Shown here: one piece after another, positions 15,740 through 25,588 of the stretch
Position numbering within the stretch: position 1 is the first letter of the stretch
Layout of the letters: every line of letters begins with the position of its first letter
Assembly (NCBI RefSeq): GCF_001375595.1
Contig: NZ_CVJQ01000001.1
Coordinates: 1,240,001-1,304,000 of the forward strand
Length of the DNA stretch: 64,000 nt
Source of the DNA: Phenylobacterium immobile (ATCC 35973)
GTDB lineage: Bacteria; Pseudomonadota; Alphaproteobacteria; Caulobacterales; Caulobacteraceae
Direction: 5' to 3'
The notes under the pieces: model-generated
Told to the model about the DNA's origin: nothing
Database searches by the model: none
What the model saw: only the letters and a program-made list of their open reading frames with translations
Position numbers and translations under genes: made by a program

Positions 15740-17047
15740 TCAATCGTCGCGGATCAGGCTGGTGACGTTGGTGTTGCGCATGCGGAAGGCGATGACGGCC
15801 GAAATCGCCATGACCACTGAGACATAGATGTAGAAGCCGCTCTCCAGGCCCTCGTCCTTGAACTTGAGCGCAACATACTCCGCCGTCCCGCCGAAGATGG
15901 TGTTGGCTAGGGCGTAGGGCAGGGCGACGCCGAGCGCGCGGACATGGGCGGGCAACAGCTCGGCCTTCACCGCGGCGTTGCAGGCGCTGTAGCCTGAGAC
16001 CACCAACACCAGCGTCGTCATCAGGACGAAGGCGATGAAGGGCGAGTCGGTTACGGCGATCATGCTCATGATCGGGTAGGTGAGGATGGCGCCGAGGGTG
16101 AAGCTGATGGCGATCATGTATTTGCGGCCGACGTAGTCGGAGATCCAGCCCGAGAGCGGCTGGATGAACATGTAGAGCACCAGAGCGCCGGCCGAGATCG
16201 CGGTGGCGGTGTCTTTGGTGAAGCCGGTCGTATTGACCAGGAACTTCTGCATGTAGGTTGTGTAGGCGTAGAACGAGAGAGAGCCGGCGGCGGTCAGGCC
16301 CAGGATCGCCATGAACTCTGTTGGGTGCTCCCTGAGCAGGCGCAGCGTCCCGCCCTTCTCGCCGGCGGCCTTGGCGCGCAGGTACTCGTTGCTCTCGTGC
16401 AGGCCGCTCCTGATCCAGAAGACGACGATGGCGAGCAGACCGCCGATGGCGAAGGGAATGCGCCAGCCCCAGCTCTCGAGCGCCTCGACGCTCATGGTCT
16501 TCTGCAGGACGATGAGGACAGCGAGGGCCGTCAGCTGGCCAGCGATCAGGGTCAGGTATTGGAACGACGACCAGAAGCCACGGTGTTTGCTGCCGGCCAT
16601 CTCGGACATGTAGGTGGCGCTGGCGCCATATTCGCCGCCCAGTGAGAGCCCCTGGACGAGGCGCGCCAGAACCAGGCCGATCGCCGCGAACTGGCCGATC
16701 TGGCTGTAGGTCGGCAGGATGGCGATGGCGAAGGAGCCGACGCTCATCAACGAGACTGAGGCCGTCAGCGCCGCGCGCAGTCCCGCCCAGTCGGCGTAAA
16801 GGCCCATCAGCCAGGCGCCGATCGGCCGCGCCAGGAAGCCTACGGCGAAGACTGCGGCCGCCTGCAGCAGTTGGGCGGTGGAATCGCCGGCGGGGAAGAA
16901 GTGCTTGGCGAAATAGAGGGAGAACGACGAGTAGGCGAACCAGTCGTACCACTCGACCATATTGCCGGCCGAGCCGCCGAGGATGGCGTTGATCCGCTGC
17001 AACGGCGTCATGGACGACGCTTTGAACGCGCCCGTTTCAGTCGACAT
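15740..17047 (-). CDS. MFS metabolite:H+ symporter (MHS family, KgtP-like)
   Basis: 435-aa 12-TM transporter. Signature elements are GSAGNMVEWYDWFAYSSFSL at the N-terminus, FLARPIGAWLMG, the loop 2-3 region, and GLSLGGEYGASATYMSE (helix 5), all typical of the alpha-ketoglutarate/dicarboxylate/proline-betaine permease group. It imports a small organic acid or osmolyte with protons; the substrate cannot be fixed by eye. It is followed by the DUF599 gene in a likely two-gene operon. Confidence 0.88.
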   Translation of the reverse strand: MSTETGAFKASSMTPLQRINAILGGSAGNMVEWYDWFAYSSFSLYFAKHFFPAGDSTAQLLQAAAVFAVGFLARPIGAWLMGLYADWAGLRAALTASVSLMSVGSFAIAILPTYSQIGQFAAIGLVLARLVQGLSLGGEYGASATYMSEMAGSKHRGFWSSFQYLTLIAGQLTALAVLIVLQKTMSVEALESWGWRIPFAIGGLLAIVVFWIRSGLHESNEYLRAKAAGEKGGTLRLLREHPTEFMAILGLTAAGSLSFYAYTTYMQKFLVNTTGFTKDTATAISAGALVLYMFIQPLSGWISDYVGRKYMIAISFTLGAILTYPIMSMIAVTDSPFIAFVLMTTLVLVVSGYSACNAAVKAELLPAHVRALGVALPYALANTIFGGTAEYVALKFKDEGLESGFYIYVSVVMAISAVIAFRMRNTNVTSLIRDD

Positions 17048-17114
17048 TCCAGTTTCCCCCCGAACTCCGGGGGGAAACTAGCGGCGCTCGGGCCTGCTGG
17101 AAACTGTCAGCCCG

Positions 17115-17273
17115 CTATATGCGTCCCAACAGCACCAGGATGATCACGATGACGAGCACCAGACCCAGGCCGCCGGACGGGAAATACCCCCAGTTGCGGC
17201 TGTGGCCCCAGCTCGGCAGGGCGCCGATCAGAAGCAGGATCAGGATGATGATCAGGATGGTGCCAAGGGTCAC
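17115..17273 (-). CDS. DUF3309 small membrane protein
   Basis: 52-aa protein with two hydrophobic helices around SWGHSRNWGYFPSGGLG, the conserved W-G-x-S-x-x-W-G-Y-x-P-S-G-G signature of DUF3309. Start is the GTG at 17273 preceded by a GGAGG box 7-11 nt upstream; the longer open frame to 17420 is not supported. Such peptides are abundant in Caulobacterales and are thought to be membrane-stress related, but no function is proven. Confidence 0.82.
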   Translation of the reverse strand: MTLGTILIIILILLLIGALPSWGHSRNWGYFPSGGLGLVLVIVIILVLLGRI

Positions 17274-17344
17274 GGGCGTTCCTCCATTGCGGTTGATCCG
17301 CGTCAGGGAGGCAACGAACGGCCACGGCCCAGGTTCCTGAGGCG

Positions 17345-17740
17345 CTAGTCGGCGTAATCGGCGGTATGCTGCTTGTGGTCGGCGTCGGTGGACTTGATGG
17401 CGTACATCAGACCGATCCACCCGCCCTTGACCCGTGGCAGCAGGGCGAGCGTCACCGCCGCCAGGACGGTCAGGCTGATCGGCACGCTGTAGAGGGGCGA
17501 CGCTTCCCAGACGATGGGGAAGAAGAGCGCCGGGCCGACCACCAGGTGGCCGACCAACAGGATCGTCAGATAGGCTGGACCGTCATCGGCAGGATACCGC
17601 GACAGGTCGTGGCCGCAGGCTGGGCAGGCGGCGTTGACCTTGAGGTAGCTGGAGAACAGCGCACCCTCGCCGCAATGCGGGCAGCGGCCCCTCAGACCGC
17701 GACCGATCGATGGCCAGAGCTTGCGATGCTTGACGTCCAT
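17345..17740 (-). CDS. DUF983 family membrane protein
   Basis: 131-aa protein with a zinc-ribbon-like N-terminus (RCPHCGEGALF ... CPACGHDLSRYPADDGPAY) and two transmembrane helices (about 60-80 and 88-110), the standard DUF983 layout. Starts at ATG 17740 (MDVKHRKLWPS); the longer frame to 17959 overlaps the entericidin-like gene and is not homologous. In other alphaproteobacteria DUF983 genes sit near cytochrome oxidase genes; here they are absent. Confidence 0.85.
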   Translation of the reverse strand: MDVKHRKLWPSIGRGLRGRCPHCGEGALFSSYLKVNAACPACGHDLSRYPADDGPAYLTILLVGHLVVGPALFFPIVWEASPLYSVPISLTVLAAVTLALLPRVKGGWIGLMYAIKSTDADHKQHTADYAD

Positions 17741-17778
17741 AGAGCGCCATATGCCCACGCCGTGGGCCGAATGAAAGC

Positions 17779-17916
17779 CTAACGGCGCGTCTCTTCCGCA
17801 GCGCCGGTGACCGCGCGGCCGGCGGACTGGGCGTCGCGGCCGAGGCCGGCGACGGTGTTGCAGGCGCTGATGGCCAAGGCCGCCGCCATGAGGGCGAGAA
17901 TTGCGATCCGGGGCAC
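17779..17916 (-). CDS. Entericidin A/B-like small lipoprotein
   Basis: 45-aa peptide: hydrophobic signal (IAILALMAAALA), a lipobox ending ISAC (Cys19), then the entericidin core NTVAGLGRDAQSAGRAV and a short charged tail. GTG start at 17916 with an AGGA box upstream. Known family members are small outer-membrane or envelope lipoproteins induced by stress. It lies 38 nt upstream of the DUF983 gene in the same orientation. Too short to be picked up by length-filtered gene finding. Confidence 0.75.
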   Translation of the reverse strand: MPRIAILALMAAALAISACNTVAGLGRDAQSAGRAVTGAAEETRR

Positions 17917-18045
17917 GATCAGAGATCCTGAAGTTGAGGGAAGTTCCGGTTATAGCCAAGCTTGCGGCGAAATTTGGACCTGTCGGCTGCGGCGGGCCGT
18001 TCGGCGTGGTCCGGGATGATGGCGAAAGGCTTAGGCGGAAGACGG

Positions 18046-18486
18046 ATGAGCCAGCGCAGAAGGATGGGCTCGGGGACGTTCAGGGCTTCAGTGATCGCTA
18101 GGAGCAGTCGGGCGACGCGACGACGTCGATACTTCAAGCGGATTGATCCGCTCAGCCTGATTTCTGAGGAGAGCGGGGCGAGCCCGCGCGAGGCGGACGC
18201 GTGGCGACGACTTCTCATGGGATCACCGGAGCACTGGCCGCCGGCTCAGCGGCAGGAGGCCCTCAAGCATGCTCAGGAGGTACGCCGTCTCGTCCAGTCG
18301 CTGGAGTTCAATGACCCCGATTACCTGACGTGGGTTGATCCAGCGGCTCTGGACTGGTGGCGACGCCACACGCCAAGCCGAAAGGGGTCGGCCGCCGGCT
18401 TCCCGTGGATCGGGGTATGGCTCGTCGCCTTCATCGCCGCCGCCCTTGGAGGCATGGCGCTGATGGCTCGCGTTCTAGCTGCGTGA
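18046..18486 (+). CDS. Hypothetical protein with C-terminal transmembrane anchor
   Basis: 146-aa protein, not recognised. A basic N-terminus (~1-25) is followed by a charged helical region ([35 protein letters not shown]) and a single hydrophobic helix at the extreme C-terminus ([20 protein letters not shown]), i.e. tail-anchored topology. Start chosen at ATG 18046 because of a GGAAG box 5 nt upstream; ATG 18016 or TTG 17962 are possible. It converges on lepA with about 10 nt between stops. Coding status is moderately supported. Confidence 0.5.
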   Translation: MSQRRRMGSGTFRASVIARSSRATRRRRYFKRIDPLSLISEESGASPREADAWRRLLMGSPEHWPPAQRQEALKHAQEVRRLVQSLEFNDPDYLTWVDPAALDWWRRHTPSRKGSAAGFPWIGVWLVAFIAAALGGMALMARVLAA

Positions 18487-18496
18487 AACCTCGGCC

Positions 18497-20302
18497 TCAG
18501 TCGCTGTCCATCTTCAGGGCGGCGATGAAGGCTTCCTGCGGGATCTCGACCTTGCCGAACTGCCGCATGCGCTTCTTGCCCTCCTTCTGCTTGTCGAGGA
18601 GCTTGCGCTTGCGGCTGGCGTCGCCGCCGTAACACTTGGCCGTCACGTCCTTGCGTAGCGCCCGCACGGTCTCGCGGGCCACGATCCGGCCGCCGATGGC
18701 CGCCTGGATCGGGATCTGGAACATGTGCGGGTTGATGAGGTCCTTCATCTTCTCGACCATGCCGCGGCCGCGGGTCTCGGCGCGGTCGCGGTGGACCAGC
18801 ATGGAGAGCGCGTCCACGGGTTCGGCGTTGACCAGGATCGACATCTTCACCAGGTCGCCGGTGCGGTACTCCTCGATGGCGTAGTCGAAGGAGGCGTAGC
18901 CCTTCGAGATCGACTTCAGGCGGTCGTAGAAGTCGAAGACGACCTCGTTCAGGGGCAGGTCGTAGACGACCATGGCGCGGGCCCCGACGTAGGATAGCTC
19001 ACGCTGGGCGCCGCGGCGGTCCTGGCAAAGCTTGATGATCGCGCCGAGGTATTCGTCCGGCGTGAAGATCGTCGCCTTGATCCAGGGCTCGGCGATGCTT
19101 TCGATCTTCACCGGATCGGGCAGGTCGGCCGGGTTGTGCAGCTCGATGATCGAGCCGTCGGTCATGGTCACCTTGTAGACGACGCTGGGCGCCGTCGCGA
19201 TCAGGTCGAGGTCGAACTCGCGGGAGAGGCGCTCCTGGATGATCTCCAGGTGCAGCAGGCCGAGGAAGCCGCAACGGAAGCCGAAGCCCAAGGCGGCGCT
19301 GGTCTCCATCTCGTAGCTGAAGGAGGCGTCGTTCAGCCGCAGGCGGCCGATGGCGGCGCGCAGGTCTTCGAACTTGGCGGCGTCCACGGGGAAGAGGCCG
19401 CAGAAGACCACGGGCTGGACGTCGCGGAAGCCGGCCAGGGCTTCGGCGGCGGGCTTCTTCTCATCGGTGATAGTGTCGCCGACGGCGGCGTGGGCGACTT
19501 CCTTGATCTGGGCGGTGATGAAGCCGATCTCGCCGGGCCCAAGCTCCTGAACCTCGGTGCGCTTTGGCCGGAAGTAGCCGACGCGGTCGATCAAGTGGGT
19601 CGAGCCCTGCTGCATCATCTTGATGCGTTGGCCGGATTTCAGCACGCCGTCGATCACGCGGACCAGGACGACGACGCCCAGGTAGGGATCGTACCAGGCG
19701 TCGACCAGCAGGGCCTTCAGGGGCGCGTCGCGGTCGCCCTTGGGCGGCGGCAGGCGTTTGACCACGGCCTCCAGCACCTCATGGATACCTAGGCCCGTCT
19801 TGGCCGAGCAGAGGATGGCGTCCGACGCGTCCAGGCCGATGACGTCCTCGATCTGCTGGCGCACCCGGTCGGGCTCGGCGGCGGGCAGGTCGGCCTTGTT
19901 CAGGACCGGGACGATCTCGTGGTTGTTGTCCAGCGCCTGGTAGACGTTGGCGAGCGTCTGGGCCTCGACGCCCTGGCTCGCGTCCACCACCAGAATCGAG
20001 CCTTCGCAGGCGGCCAGGCTGCGGCTGACCTCATAGGCGAAGTCGACGTGGCCCGGGGTGTCCATCAGGTTCAGGACATAGGTCTCGCCGTCGTCGGCCT
20101 TGTAGTGCAGGCGCACCGTCTGGGCCTTGATGGTGATCCCGCGCTCGCGCTCGATGTCCATGTTGTCGAGGACCTGCTCGGTCATCTCGCGCTGGGTGAG
20201 CGCGCCCGTCTCCTGGATCAGGCGGTCCGACAAGGTCGACTTGCCATGATCGATGTGGGCGACGATCGAGAAGTTGCGGATGTGGGACAGAGGCGTGGTC
20301 AT
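18497..20302 (-). CDS. lepA: Elongation factor 4 (LepA), back-translocating GTPase
   Basis: 601-aa translational GTPase. G1 is AHIDHGKS near the N-terminus, G2 RGITI, G3 DTPGHVDF, G4 NKAD, followed by EF-G-like domains and the LepA-specific C-terminal domain ending in [19 protein letters not shown]. It acts on stalled or mistranslocated ribosomes. Start chosen at ATG 20302 ([10 protein letters not shown]), the conserved family start; an in-frame GTG at 20320 has a nearer GGCGGA box and would add six residues. Monocistronic; its upstream region is shared with the divergent eipA gene. Confidence 0.96.
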   Translation of the reverse strand: MTTPLSHIRNFSIVAHIDHGKSTLSDRLIQETGALTQREMTEQVLDNMDIERERGITIKAQTVRLHYKADDGETYVLNLMDTPGHVDFAYEVSRSLAACEGSILVVDASQGVEAQTLANVYQALDNNHEIVPVLNKADLPAAEPDRVRQQIEDVIGLDASDAILCSAKTGLGIHEVLEAVVKRLPPPKGDRDAPLKALLVDAWYDPYLGVVVLVRVIDGVLKSGQRIKMMQQGSTHLIDRVGYFRPKRTEVQELGPGEIGFITAQIKEVAHAAVGDTITDEKKPAAEALAGFRDVQPVVFCGLFPVDAAKFEDLRAAIGRLRLNDASFSYEMETSAALGFGFRCGFLGLLHLEIIQERLSREFDLDLIATAPSVVYKVTMTDGSIIELHNPADLPDPVKIESIAEPWIKATIFTPDEYLGAIIKLCQDRRGAQRELSYVGARAMVVYDLPLNEVVFDFYDRLKSISKGYASFDYAIEEYRTGDLVKMSILVNAEPVDALSMLVHRDRAETRGRGMVEKMKDLINPHMFQIPIQAAIGGRIVARETVRALRKDVTAKCYGGDASRKRKLLDKQKEGKKRMRQFGKVEIPQEAFIAALKMDSD

Positions 20303-20357
20303 CGTGGCTGCGTCTAGCACATTCCGCCGGGATCGCGAGGGCGGCGGGGCCGCACGG

Positions 20358-20372
20358 TTAATCGGCCATTAA
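20358..20372. promoter_or_regulatory. CtrA-type binding site TTAA-N7-TTAA
   Basis: The sequence TTAATCGGCCATTAA matches the full CtrA consensus TTAA-N7-TTAA exactly. It lies 52 bp upstream of the eipA ATG and 56 bp from the divergent lepA start. Known: CtrA is the cell-cycle master regulator of Caulobacterales and other alphaproteobacteria, and eipA of Brucella is reported as CtrA-linked. Inferred: eipA here is cell-cycle controlled. Confidence 0.7.
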
Positions 20373-20423
20373 TCCGGAGCGCGGCAATCAACGGACGGGG
20401 CGTTTTCTAAGGATACAGGTTTC

Positions 20424-21161
20424 ATGCATCGTCGCACCCTGATCGTCGCGGGCCTGGCGACTCTCTCGGCCAGCCGGGTGCTGGCGCAGACCCAACTGCC
20501 GCCGGCGCGATCGCGTGACGAGTCCGGCGTGCTGGAGCGGCCTGAGCCGATCGGCGATCCCAACGCCATGCCGGGCGTCGCCAAGACCCCGGAATATCCC
20601 GTCGGATCAGAACGCTCCACACCGCCGCCGCGCGGTTATCGCGACCCGGCGAACAACCCGCCGCCCCGGGTGGAGACCTACTCCGAGGACGAGCTGGTCA
20701 ATAGCGTCTCGGATTTTCTGGGGGTCACGGCCGAGGCCGCGGGCGGCGCGATCGAGCGCGTCTTCAGTCAGAACCAGGACCGCCGACCGACCGGATATAT
20801 CGCTGGCGAGGAGGGCGCCGTCGCGATCTTCGCCGGGGTCCGCTATGGGCGCGGCCTGCTCTATATGAAGAACCGCGAGCCGGTGACGGTGTACTGGCAA
20901 GGCCCGTCCATCGGCTGGGACCTGGGCGGTAACGCAAGCCGCGTGTTCACACTCTGCTATGACCTGGAAGACCCGGCCACGATCTTCCAGCGGTTTCCTG
21001 GCGTCGAGGGCTCGGCCTATGTGGTCGGCGGCCTGGGCGTCAACTACCAGCGCGCGTCCCGCGTAACGCTGGCGCCCATCCGCGCCGGCGTGGGCCTGCG
21101 GCTGGGCGCCAACGTGGGGTACCTGTCCTACACGCGAAAGCGGAACCCCTTCCCGTTCTGA
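20424..21161 (+). CDS. eipA: EipA-like periplasmic envelope-integrity protein (DUF1134)
   Basis: 245-aa exported protein. Signal peptide at 1-21 (cleavage after VLA), a Pro-rich linker to ~80, then a DUF1134 domain at ~110-240: GYIAGEEGAVAIFAGVRYG, VYWQGPSIGWDLGGNASRVF, IYQRF-like IFQRFPGVEGSAYVVGGLG, and GLRLGANVGYLSYTRK. Homologues form a small beta-barrel in the periplasm and maintain cell-envelope integrity. ATG 20424 with an AAGGA box 10-14 nt upstream. A perfect CtrA-type site precedes it and a stable hairpin follows it. Confidence 0.88.
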   Translation: MHRRTLIVAGLATLSASRVLAQTQLPPARSRDESGVLERPEPIGDPNAMPGVAKTPEYPVGSERSTPPPRGYRDPANNPPPRVETYSEDELVNSVSDFLGVTAEAAGGAIERVFSQNQDRRPTGYIAGEEGAVAIFAGVRYGRGLLYMKNREPVTVYWQGPSIGWDLGGNASRVFTLCYDLEDPATIFQRFPGVEGSAYVVGGLGVNYQRASRVTLAPIRAGVGLRLGANVGYLSYTRKRNPFPF

Positions 21162-21176
21162 CGACCCAGCAAGCGT

Positions 21177-21198
21177 CCTTCTCCCGCAAGGGAGAAGG
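21177..21198. terminator. Hairpin between converging eipA and pheT
   Basis: CCTTCTCCC-GCAA-GGGAGAAGG: a perfect 9-bp stem with a GNRA-type tetraloop, 16 nt after the eipA stop and 11 nt after the pheT stop on the other strand. There is no long T-run on either side, so it is either a bidirectional terminator or an mRNA 3'-end stabiliser. Similar CCTTCTCCC hairpins are common between convergent genes in Caulobacterales. Confidence 0.6.
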
Positions 21199-21208
21199 CG
21201 GCCTTTGG

Positions 21209-23629
21209 TCACCCCCGCAGCTTCGCGCCAGTCGCCTTGGCCGCGGCGGCGACGATCTTGGCGCTGACGGCTTCGATCTCGGCGTCCGTCAGGGTCTTGT
21301 CCTGCGGCTGGATGAGGACCTCGACGGCGACGGACTTGAAGCCCTCCGGCACACCCTGGCCTTGATAGACGTCGAAGACGCGGGCGTCGGCGATCAGCGC
21401 CTTGTCGGCGCCGAGGATCGGCTTGACCAGGTCGCCGGCGGCCACGGCGGCGTCCACCAGGAAGGCGAAGTCGCGGCTGAGCGGCATGAGCGGCGAGAGC
21501 GTCAGGGCTGACCGGCTCTTGAAGGCCTTCTTCTTCGGCTCCGGCACGGCGTCCAGCACCAGTTCGAAGGCGTAGATCGGGCCCGCGGCGTCCAGCGCCT
21601 TGAGCGTCGCCGGGTGCAGCTCGCCGAACTCGGCGACCACCGTTTTCGGGCCCAGCTTCAGCTTCGCCGAGCGGCCGGGATGGAACCAGGGCGAGGCTTC
21701 GCTCTGGACGACCTGCAGGTTGGGCGCGCCCATCTCGTCGAGCAGGGACTGCACGTCGGCCTTCAGGGCGAAGAGGGGATCAGACTTGGCGCCGTCCCAA
21801 CGCCGGGGCGTGTGCGGCGCGAGCAGGCCGCCGACGACGGCGGACTGATCCTGCGGCTCGTCGCCGGCGAAGATCGGGCCGACTTCGAAGATCGCGGCGT
21901 CGGGGAAGCCCTTGCGGGCGTTGCGCGCGGCGATCTCGATCAGGTTCGGCAGGACCGACGGGCGCATGCAGGACAGGTCGGCGGCGATCGGGTTGGTCAG
22001 CACCAGTTTCGGATCGCCGCCGCCGAACAGCTTTGCCCATTCCGTGCGCAGGAAGCTCCAGGTGACGGCTTCGGCGTAGCCGCGCGCGGCCATCAGCCGT
22101 CGCGCGTTGCGGATGCGCATCTGCCGCACCGTGAGCGCGCCGCCCGCCTGGCGGGGCATGTCGGGCAGCGGCGTCGATGGCAGGGCGTCATAGCCCTGGA
22201 TGCGGGCCACCTCCTCGACGAGGTCGGCCTTGCCTTCCACGTCCCGGCGCCAGGACGGCGGCGTGACCTGGGCGGGCTCGACCTTGAAGCCGAGCAGCGA
22301 CAGGATCTCGTCGGCGCGGGCTGCGGGGACGGTCAGGCCGGAGAGCCGCTGGACGTAGGCGCGATCGAAGGCGATCGGGCCCGGCTCGGCCGGGGCCTGA
22401 CCGGCGACGCGGATTTCCGAAGGCTCGCCGCCGCAAAGATCGAGGATCATCCGCGTCGCCAGCTCCAGGCCGGGGACGACGGACGCGGTGTCGACGCTGC
22501 GGGCGAAGCGATACTGGGCGTCGGAGTTGATGCCTGTGTCGCGGCCGGTCTGGGCGGTGCGGATCGGGTCGAACCAGGCGCTTTCGACGAAGACGTCGAC
22601 GGTTTCCTCCGAACAGCCGGTCGAGGCGCCGCCCATGACGCCGCCCAGGCCGACAGGCCGGTCGCCGCCCGCGTCGGCGATGACGCTCATGTCCTTGCCG
22701 ATGTCGTAGGTCTTGCCGTCGAGCGCAATCAACTGCTCGTCGTGGTGCTCCTCAGGCGAGGCCTGGTCGCCGTGGTGTTCGGCGACGCCGCGGCCCAGGC
22801 GGGCCTCGATGACATCGCCGACCAGAAGCTTGGCGTCATAGACGTGCAGCGGCCGGGCGCGGTCGTAGGAGATGTAGTTGGTCACGTCGACCAGGGCGTT
22901 GATGGGGCGCAGGCCGATGGAGACCAGCCGCTTCTGCAGCCAGGCCGGCGAGGGGCCGTTCTTGACGCCGCGGATCAGCCGGCCGGCGAAGACCGGGCAG
23001 GCGACGCCGTCGACGCGGATCTCGATCGGGCACGGGAAGGCCCCGGGCACGGCCGCGACCGGCGCTGACTTCAGCACGCCCAGGCCAACGGCGGCGAGGT
23101 CGCGGGCGATGCCCTGGACGCCCAGCCAGTCGGAGCGGTTCGGCGTGACCTCGAAGTCGATGACGGCTTCCAGGCCCAGCGCCTCGGCGACGCTGGTTCC
23201 GACGGCGAGATCATCCGCCAGCTCCATGATGCCGTTGGACTCCTCGGAGACCTCGAGCTCCTTGGCCGAGCAGAGCATGCCGTTGGAGACGACGCCGCGG
23301 ACGGGCTTGGCCTCGAGCGTCACGCCGAGGCCGGGCACATAGGTCCCGATCGGCGCGAAGATGGTGGTGAGGCCCGGACGCGCGTTCGGCGCGCCGCAGA
23401 CGATCTCCAGGCGGCCGTCCTTGGTGTCCACCTGACAGACGCGCAGGCGGTCGGCGTTGGGGTGCTGGACGGCCTCGACGATCCTGGCCACCGAGAAGGC
23501 GGCCAGTTTCGCGGCGGGGTTCTCCACATGCTCGACCTCGAGGCCGGCCTTGTTCATGGCGGCGACCACGTCATCGACGGCAGCGGTCGTCTCCAGGTGC
23601 TCTTTGAGCCACGACAGGGTGAATTTCAT
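21209..23629 (-). CDS. pheT: Phenylalanyl-tRNA synthetase beta subunit
   Basis: 806-aa beta chain of the (alpha-beta)2 synthetase. It has the N-terminal tRNA-binding EMAP-like domain (~40-150: [26 protein letters not shown]), the B3/B4 editing domain (~210-375), B5 (~400-475), a catalytic-core-like domain and the C-terminal ferredoxin-like anticodon-binding domain ([13 protein letters not shown] ... [17 protein letters not shown]). Start at ATG 23629 (MKFTLSWL) with GGAG 9 nt upstream. Residues ~283-298 form an unusual His/Glu-rich insertion ([16 protein letters not shown]). It follows pheS by 11 nt in one operon. Confidence 0.96.
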   Translation of the reverse strand: MKFTLSWLKEHLETTAAVDDVVAAMNKAGLEVEHVENPAAKLAAFSVARIVEAVQHPNADRLRVCQVDTKDGRLEIVCGAPNARPGLTTIFAPIGTYVPGLGVTLEAKPVRGVVSNGMLCSAKELEVSEESNGIMELADDLAVGTSVAEALGLEAVIDFEVTPNRSDWLGVQGIARDLAAVGLGVLKSAPVAAVPGAFPCPIEIRVDGVACPVFAGRLIRGVKNGPSPAWLQKRLVSIGLRPINALVDVTNYISYDRARPLHVYDAKLLVGDVIEARLGRGVAEHHGDQASPEEHHDEQLIALDGKTYDIGKDMSVIADAGGDRPVGLGGVMGGASTGCSEETVDVFVESAWFDPIRTAQTGRDTGINSDAQYRFARSVDTASVVPGLELATRMILDLCGGEPSEIRVAGQAPAEPGPIAFDRAYVQRLSGLTVPAARADEILSLLGFKVEPAQVTPPSWRRDVEGKADLVEEVARIQGYDALPSTPLPDMPRQAGGALTVRQMRIRNARRLMAARGYAEAVTWSFLRTEWAKLFGGGDPKLVLTNPIAADLSCMRPSVLPNLIEIAARNARKGFPDAAIFEVGPIFAGDEPQDQSAVVGGLLAPHTPRRWDGAKSDPLFALKADVQSLLDEMGAPNLQVVQSEASPWFHPGRSAKLKLGPKTVVAEFGELHPATLKALDAAGPIYAFELVLDAVPEPKKKAFKSRSALTLSPLMPLSRDFAFLVDAAVAAGDLVKPILGADKALIADARVFDVYQGQGVPEGFKSVAVEVLIQPQDKTLTDAEIEAVSAKIVAAAAKATGAKLRG

Positions 23630-23640
23630 CGTGGGCGCTC

Positions 23641-24750
23641 CTAGCTCAGGGCCGTGGCGGCGTTCGGGGCCTGGAAGGCCGAGAAGCCATAATGCTCGAT
23701 CCAGCGGCGGTCGCCGGCGAACATGTCGCGAAGGTCGGGCATGCCGTATTTCAGCGCGCCCAGGCGGTCGATGCCGAAGCCGAAGGCGAAGCCTTGCCAC
23801 TTGTCAGGGTCGAGCCCGCAATTGCGCAGGACATTGGGATGGACCATGCCGGCGCCAACGACCTCCAGCCAGTCGTCGCCCTGACCCACGCGGATCTCGC
23901 CGCCCGAACGGTCGCAACGCACGTCCATCTCGGCGCTGGGCTCGGTGAACGGGAAGTGGTGCGGACGGAAACGGACCTCGACGCCCGGCGTCTCGAAGAA
24001 GCGCGAGACGAAGGTCTCCATGGTCCATTTCAGGTGACCCATGTGGATGTCCTCGCCGATCACCAGACCTTCCATCTGGTGGAACATCGGCGTGTGGGTG
24101 GCGTCCGAATCCGACCGATAGGTCCGCCCCGGCACCATGATGCGGATCGGCGGCTTCTGGCCATTGGCGATCCAGGCCGGCAGCTGGCGGTTCAGGGTCT
24201 GCATCACGCGCACCTGCACCGGGCTGGTGTGGGTGCGCAGGACCTTGCGCTCGCCGTTCTCGTCTTCTGGCAGCCAGAAGGTGTCATGCATCTCCCGCGC
24301 GGGGTGCTTGGGCGGGAAGTTCAGCGCGGTGAAGTTGTGGAAGTCGTCCTCAATGTCCGGGCCTTCGGCCAGCGAGAAGCCCATCTCGGCGAAGATGGCG
24401 ATCATCTCGTCCATGGTCTGCATGGTGGGATGAACACGGCCGCGGCGTTCCGGCGGCGCGGGCAGTGACAGGTCGACCCGCTCGGCGGCCAGGCGGGCGT
24501 CGAGTTCGGCGGCCTCCAGCGCGGTCTTGCGCGTCGCCAGGGCGGCTCCGATACGGTCGCGCAGGCCGTTGACGAGAGGGCCGCGTTCACGGCGCTCGTC
24601 CGGGCTGAGTGCGCCCAGGGTCTTCAGCAGCTCAGAGACGGAGCCGGACTTGCCGAGGGCTGCGACGCGCACGGCGTCAAGGGCGGCGGCGTCAGCGGCG
24701 GCGGCGATCTGGGCCGAAAGGTCGGCTTCCAGTTGGGCGAGATCGGTCAT
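23641..24750 (-). CDS. pheS: Phenylalanyl-tRNA synthetase alpha subunit
   Basis: 369-aa alpha chain. An N-terminal coiled coil (~1-90, [18 protein letters not shown]) contacts tRNA; the class II catalytic core follows with motif 1 near [13 protein letters not shown], motif 2 around [18 protein letters not shown], and motif 3 [20 protein letters not shown]. It attaches phenylalanine to tRNA-Phe as a heterotetramer with PheT. The ATG lies 58 nt beyond the rplT terminator, so it is likely transcribed from its own promoter or by read-through. Confidence 0.96.
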   Translation of the reverse strand: MTDLAQLEADLSAQIAAAADAAALDAVRVAALGKSGSVSELLKTLGALSPDERRERGPLVNGLRDRIGAALATRKTALEAAELDARLAAERVDLSLPAPPERRGRVHPTMQTMDEMIAIFAEMGFSLAEGPDIEDDFHNFTALNFPPKHPAREMHDTFWLPEDENGERKVLRTHTSPVQVRVMQTLNRQLPAWIANGQKPPIRIMVPGRTYRSDSDATHTPMFHQMEGLVIGEDIHMGHLKWTMETFVSRFFETPGVEVRFRPHHFPFTEPSAEMDVRCDRSGGEIRVGQGDDWLEVVGAGMVHPNVLRNCGLDPDKWQGFAFGFGIDRLGALKYGMPDLRDMFAGDRRWIEHYGFSAFQAPNAATALS

Positions 24751-24808
24751 GGACGGTGTCCTACCTTGCGCTCGTGATGGAGAAAAAGGGTTTCAGGACC
24801 GGACAGCA

Positions 24809-24840
24809 AAAAGCCCCCGGCGGTTCGGCCGGGGGCTTTT
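24809..24840 (-). terminator. Rho-independent terminator after rpmI-rplT
   Basis: AAAAGCCCCCGG / CCGGGGGCTTTT form a 12-bp stem with an 8-nt loop; on the minus strand it is followed by TTG. It lies 30 nt downstream of the rplT stop and 58 nt upstream of the pheS start, and the A/T flanks make it work in both directions. Confidence 0.85.
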
Positions 24841-24870
24841 CAAAAGCTTGGAGACGAGCTCCAGGCGTTC

Positions 24871-25227
24871 TTAGGCCAGCGCGGCGCGAACCTTGTCGGC
24901 GATGGCCTTGAACGCGGTCGGATCGGCGCCGGCGATGTCGGCGAGGACCTTGCGGTCCATTTCGATCCCGGCCTTGTCCAGGCCGTGAATAAAGCTTGCG
25001 TAAGTCATGCCCTCGATGCGGGCCGCAGCGTTGATCCGTTGGATCCACAGCGAGCGGAAGCTGCGCTTGCGGACCTTGCGGTCGCGGTAGGCGTATTGGC
25101 CGGCCTTGTCGACCGCGGCCTTGGCCGTGCGGATGGTGTTCTTGCGCCGGCCGTAGAAACCCTTGGCCTGCTCGAGAACCTTCTTGTGCTTGGCGTGGGC
25201 GGTGACGCCCCTTTTAACGCGAGCCAT
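24871..25227 (-). CDS. rplT: 50S ribosomal protein L20
   Basis: 118-aa basic ribosomal protein, exactly the usual length, with the conserved start [20 protein letters not shown] and the [11 protein letters not shown] motif in the C-terminal globular domain. It binds 23S rRNA early in 50S assembly. It follows rpmI by 13 nt and is ended by the strong terminator at 24809-24840. The usual upstream partner infC is not adjacent here but lies 5.5 kb away. Confidence 0.98.
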   Translation of the reverse strand: MARVKRGVTAHAKHKKVLEQAKGFYGRRKNTIRTAKAAVDKAGQYAYRDRKVRKRSFRSLWIQRINAAARIEGMTYASFIHGLDKAGIEMDRKVLADIAGADPTAFKAIADKVRAALA

Positions 25228-25240
25228 CGGTCAGCGCTCC

Positions 25241-25444
25241 TTAAGACAGGCCGTAGGGGATGAAGTTCCGGATGATCTTGGCGTCCGAGTCGCTCATCAC
25301 CTTCGTTCCGCGGTTCTGGCGGATGTACTTGGAGTTGTGGCTGATCAGGCGGTGGCGCTTGCCGGCGACGCCGGCCTTCAGCTTACCCGACGCCGTCAGT
25401 TTGAAGCGCTTCTTCACGCCTGACTTGGTCTTCAGTTTGGGCAT
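25241..25444 (-). CDS. rpmI: 50S ribosomal protein L35
   Basis: 67-aa very basic protein with the L35 signature [20 protein letters not shown] and [11 protein letters not shown]. It is the first gene of rpmI-rplT. The ~290 bp upstream contain no gene, an SOS-type box (25589-25603), and presumably the promoter that replaces the infC leader arrangement. Confidence 0.97.
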   Translation of the reverse strand: MPKLKTKSGVKKRFKLTASGKLKAGVAGKRHRLISHNSKYIRQNRGTKVMSDSDAKIIRNFIPYGLS

Positions 25445-25588
25445 TTCATGTCGGCGCCCGAGAGCCCCGTCCTCTAGTAGGATTGATGAGCCGCCATGGC
25501 ATGCCTTTGGCCAGGCGACTCCCGAAGGGACGCGCTGATACGCGAAAGGAGGGTGGAAGGCAAGGGACCGGCGGGCGGCGCGAAAAAT

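Noticed and set aside
15525..16952. 475-codon minus-strand frame overlapping the MHS transporter
   Set aside because: Same strand but another frame of the transporter and DUF599 genes; Arg/His-rich and without hydrophobic segments, while the other frame has clear transporter motifs.
17919..18218. 99-codon minus-strand frame opposite the tail-anchored protein
   Set aside because: No motif; the plus frame has a better ribosome site and a coherent transmembrane tail, although that gene too is only moderately supported.
21614..23068. 484-codon plus-strand frame opposite pheT
   Set aside because: pheT is unambiguous; the opposing frame is Gly/Asp/Val-rich low complexity.
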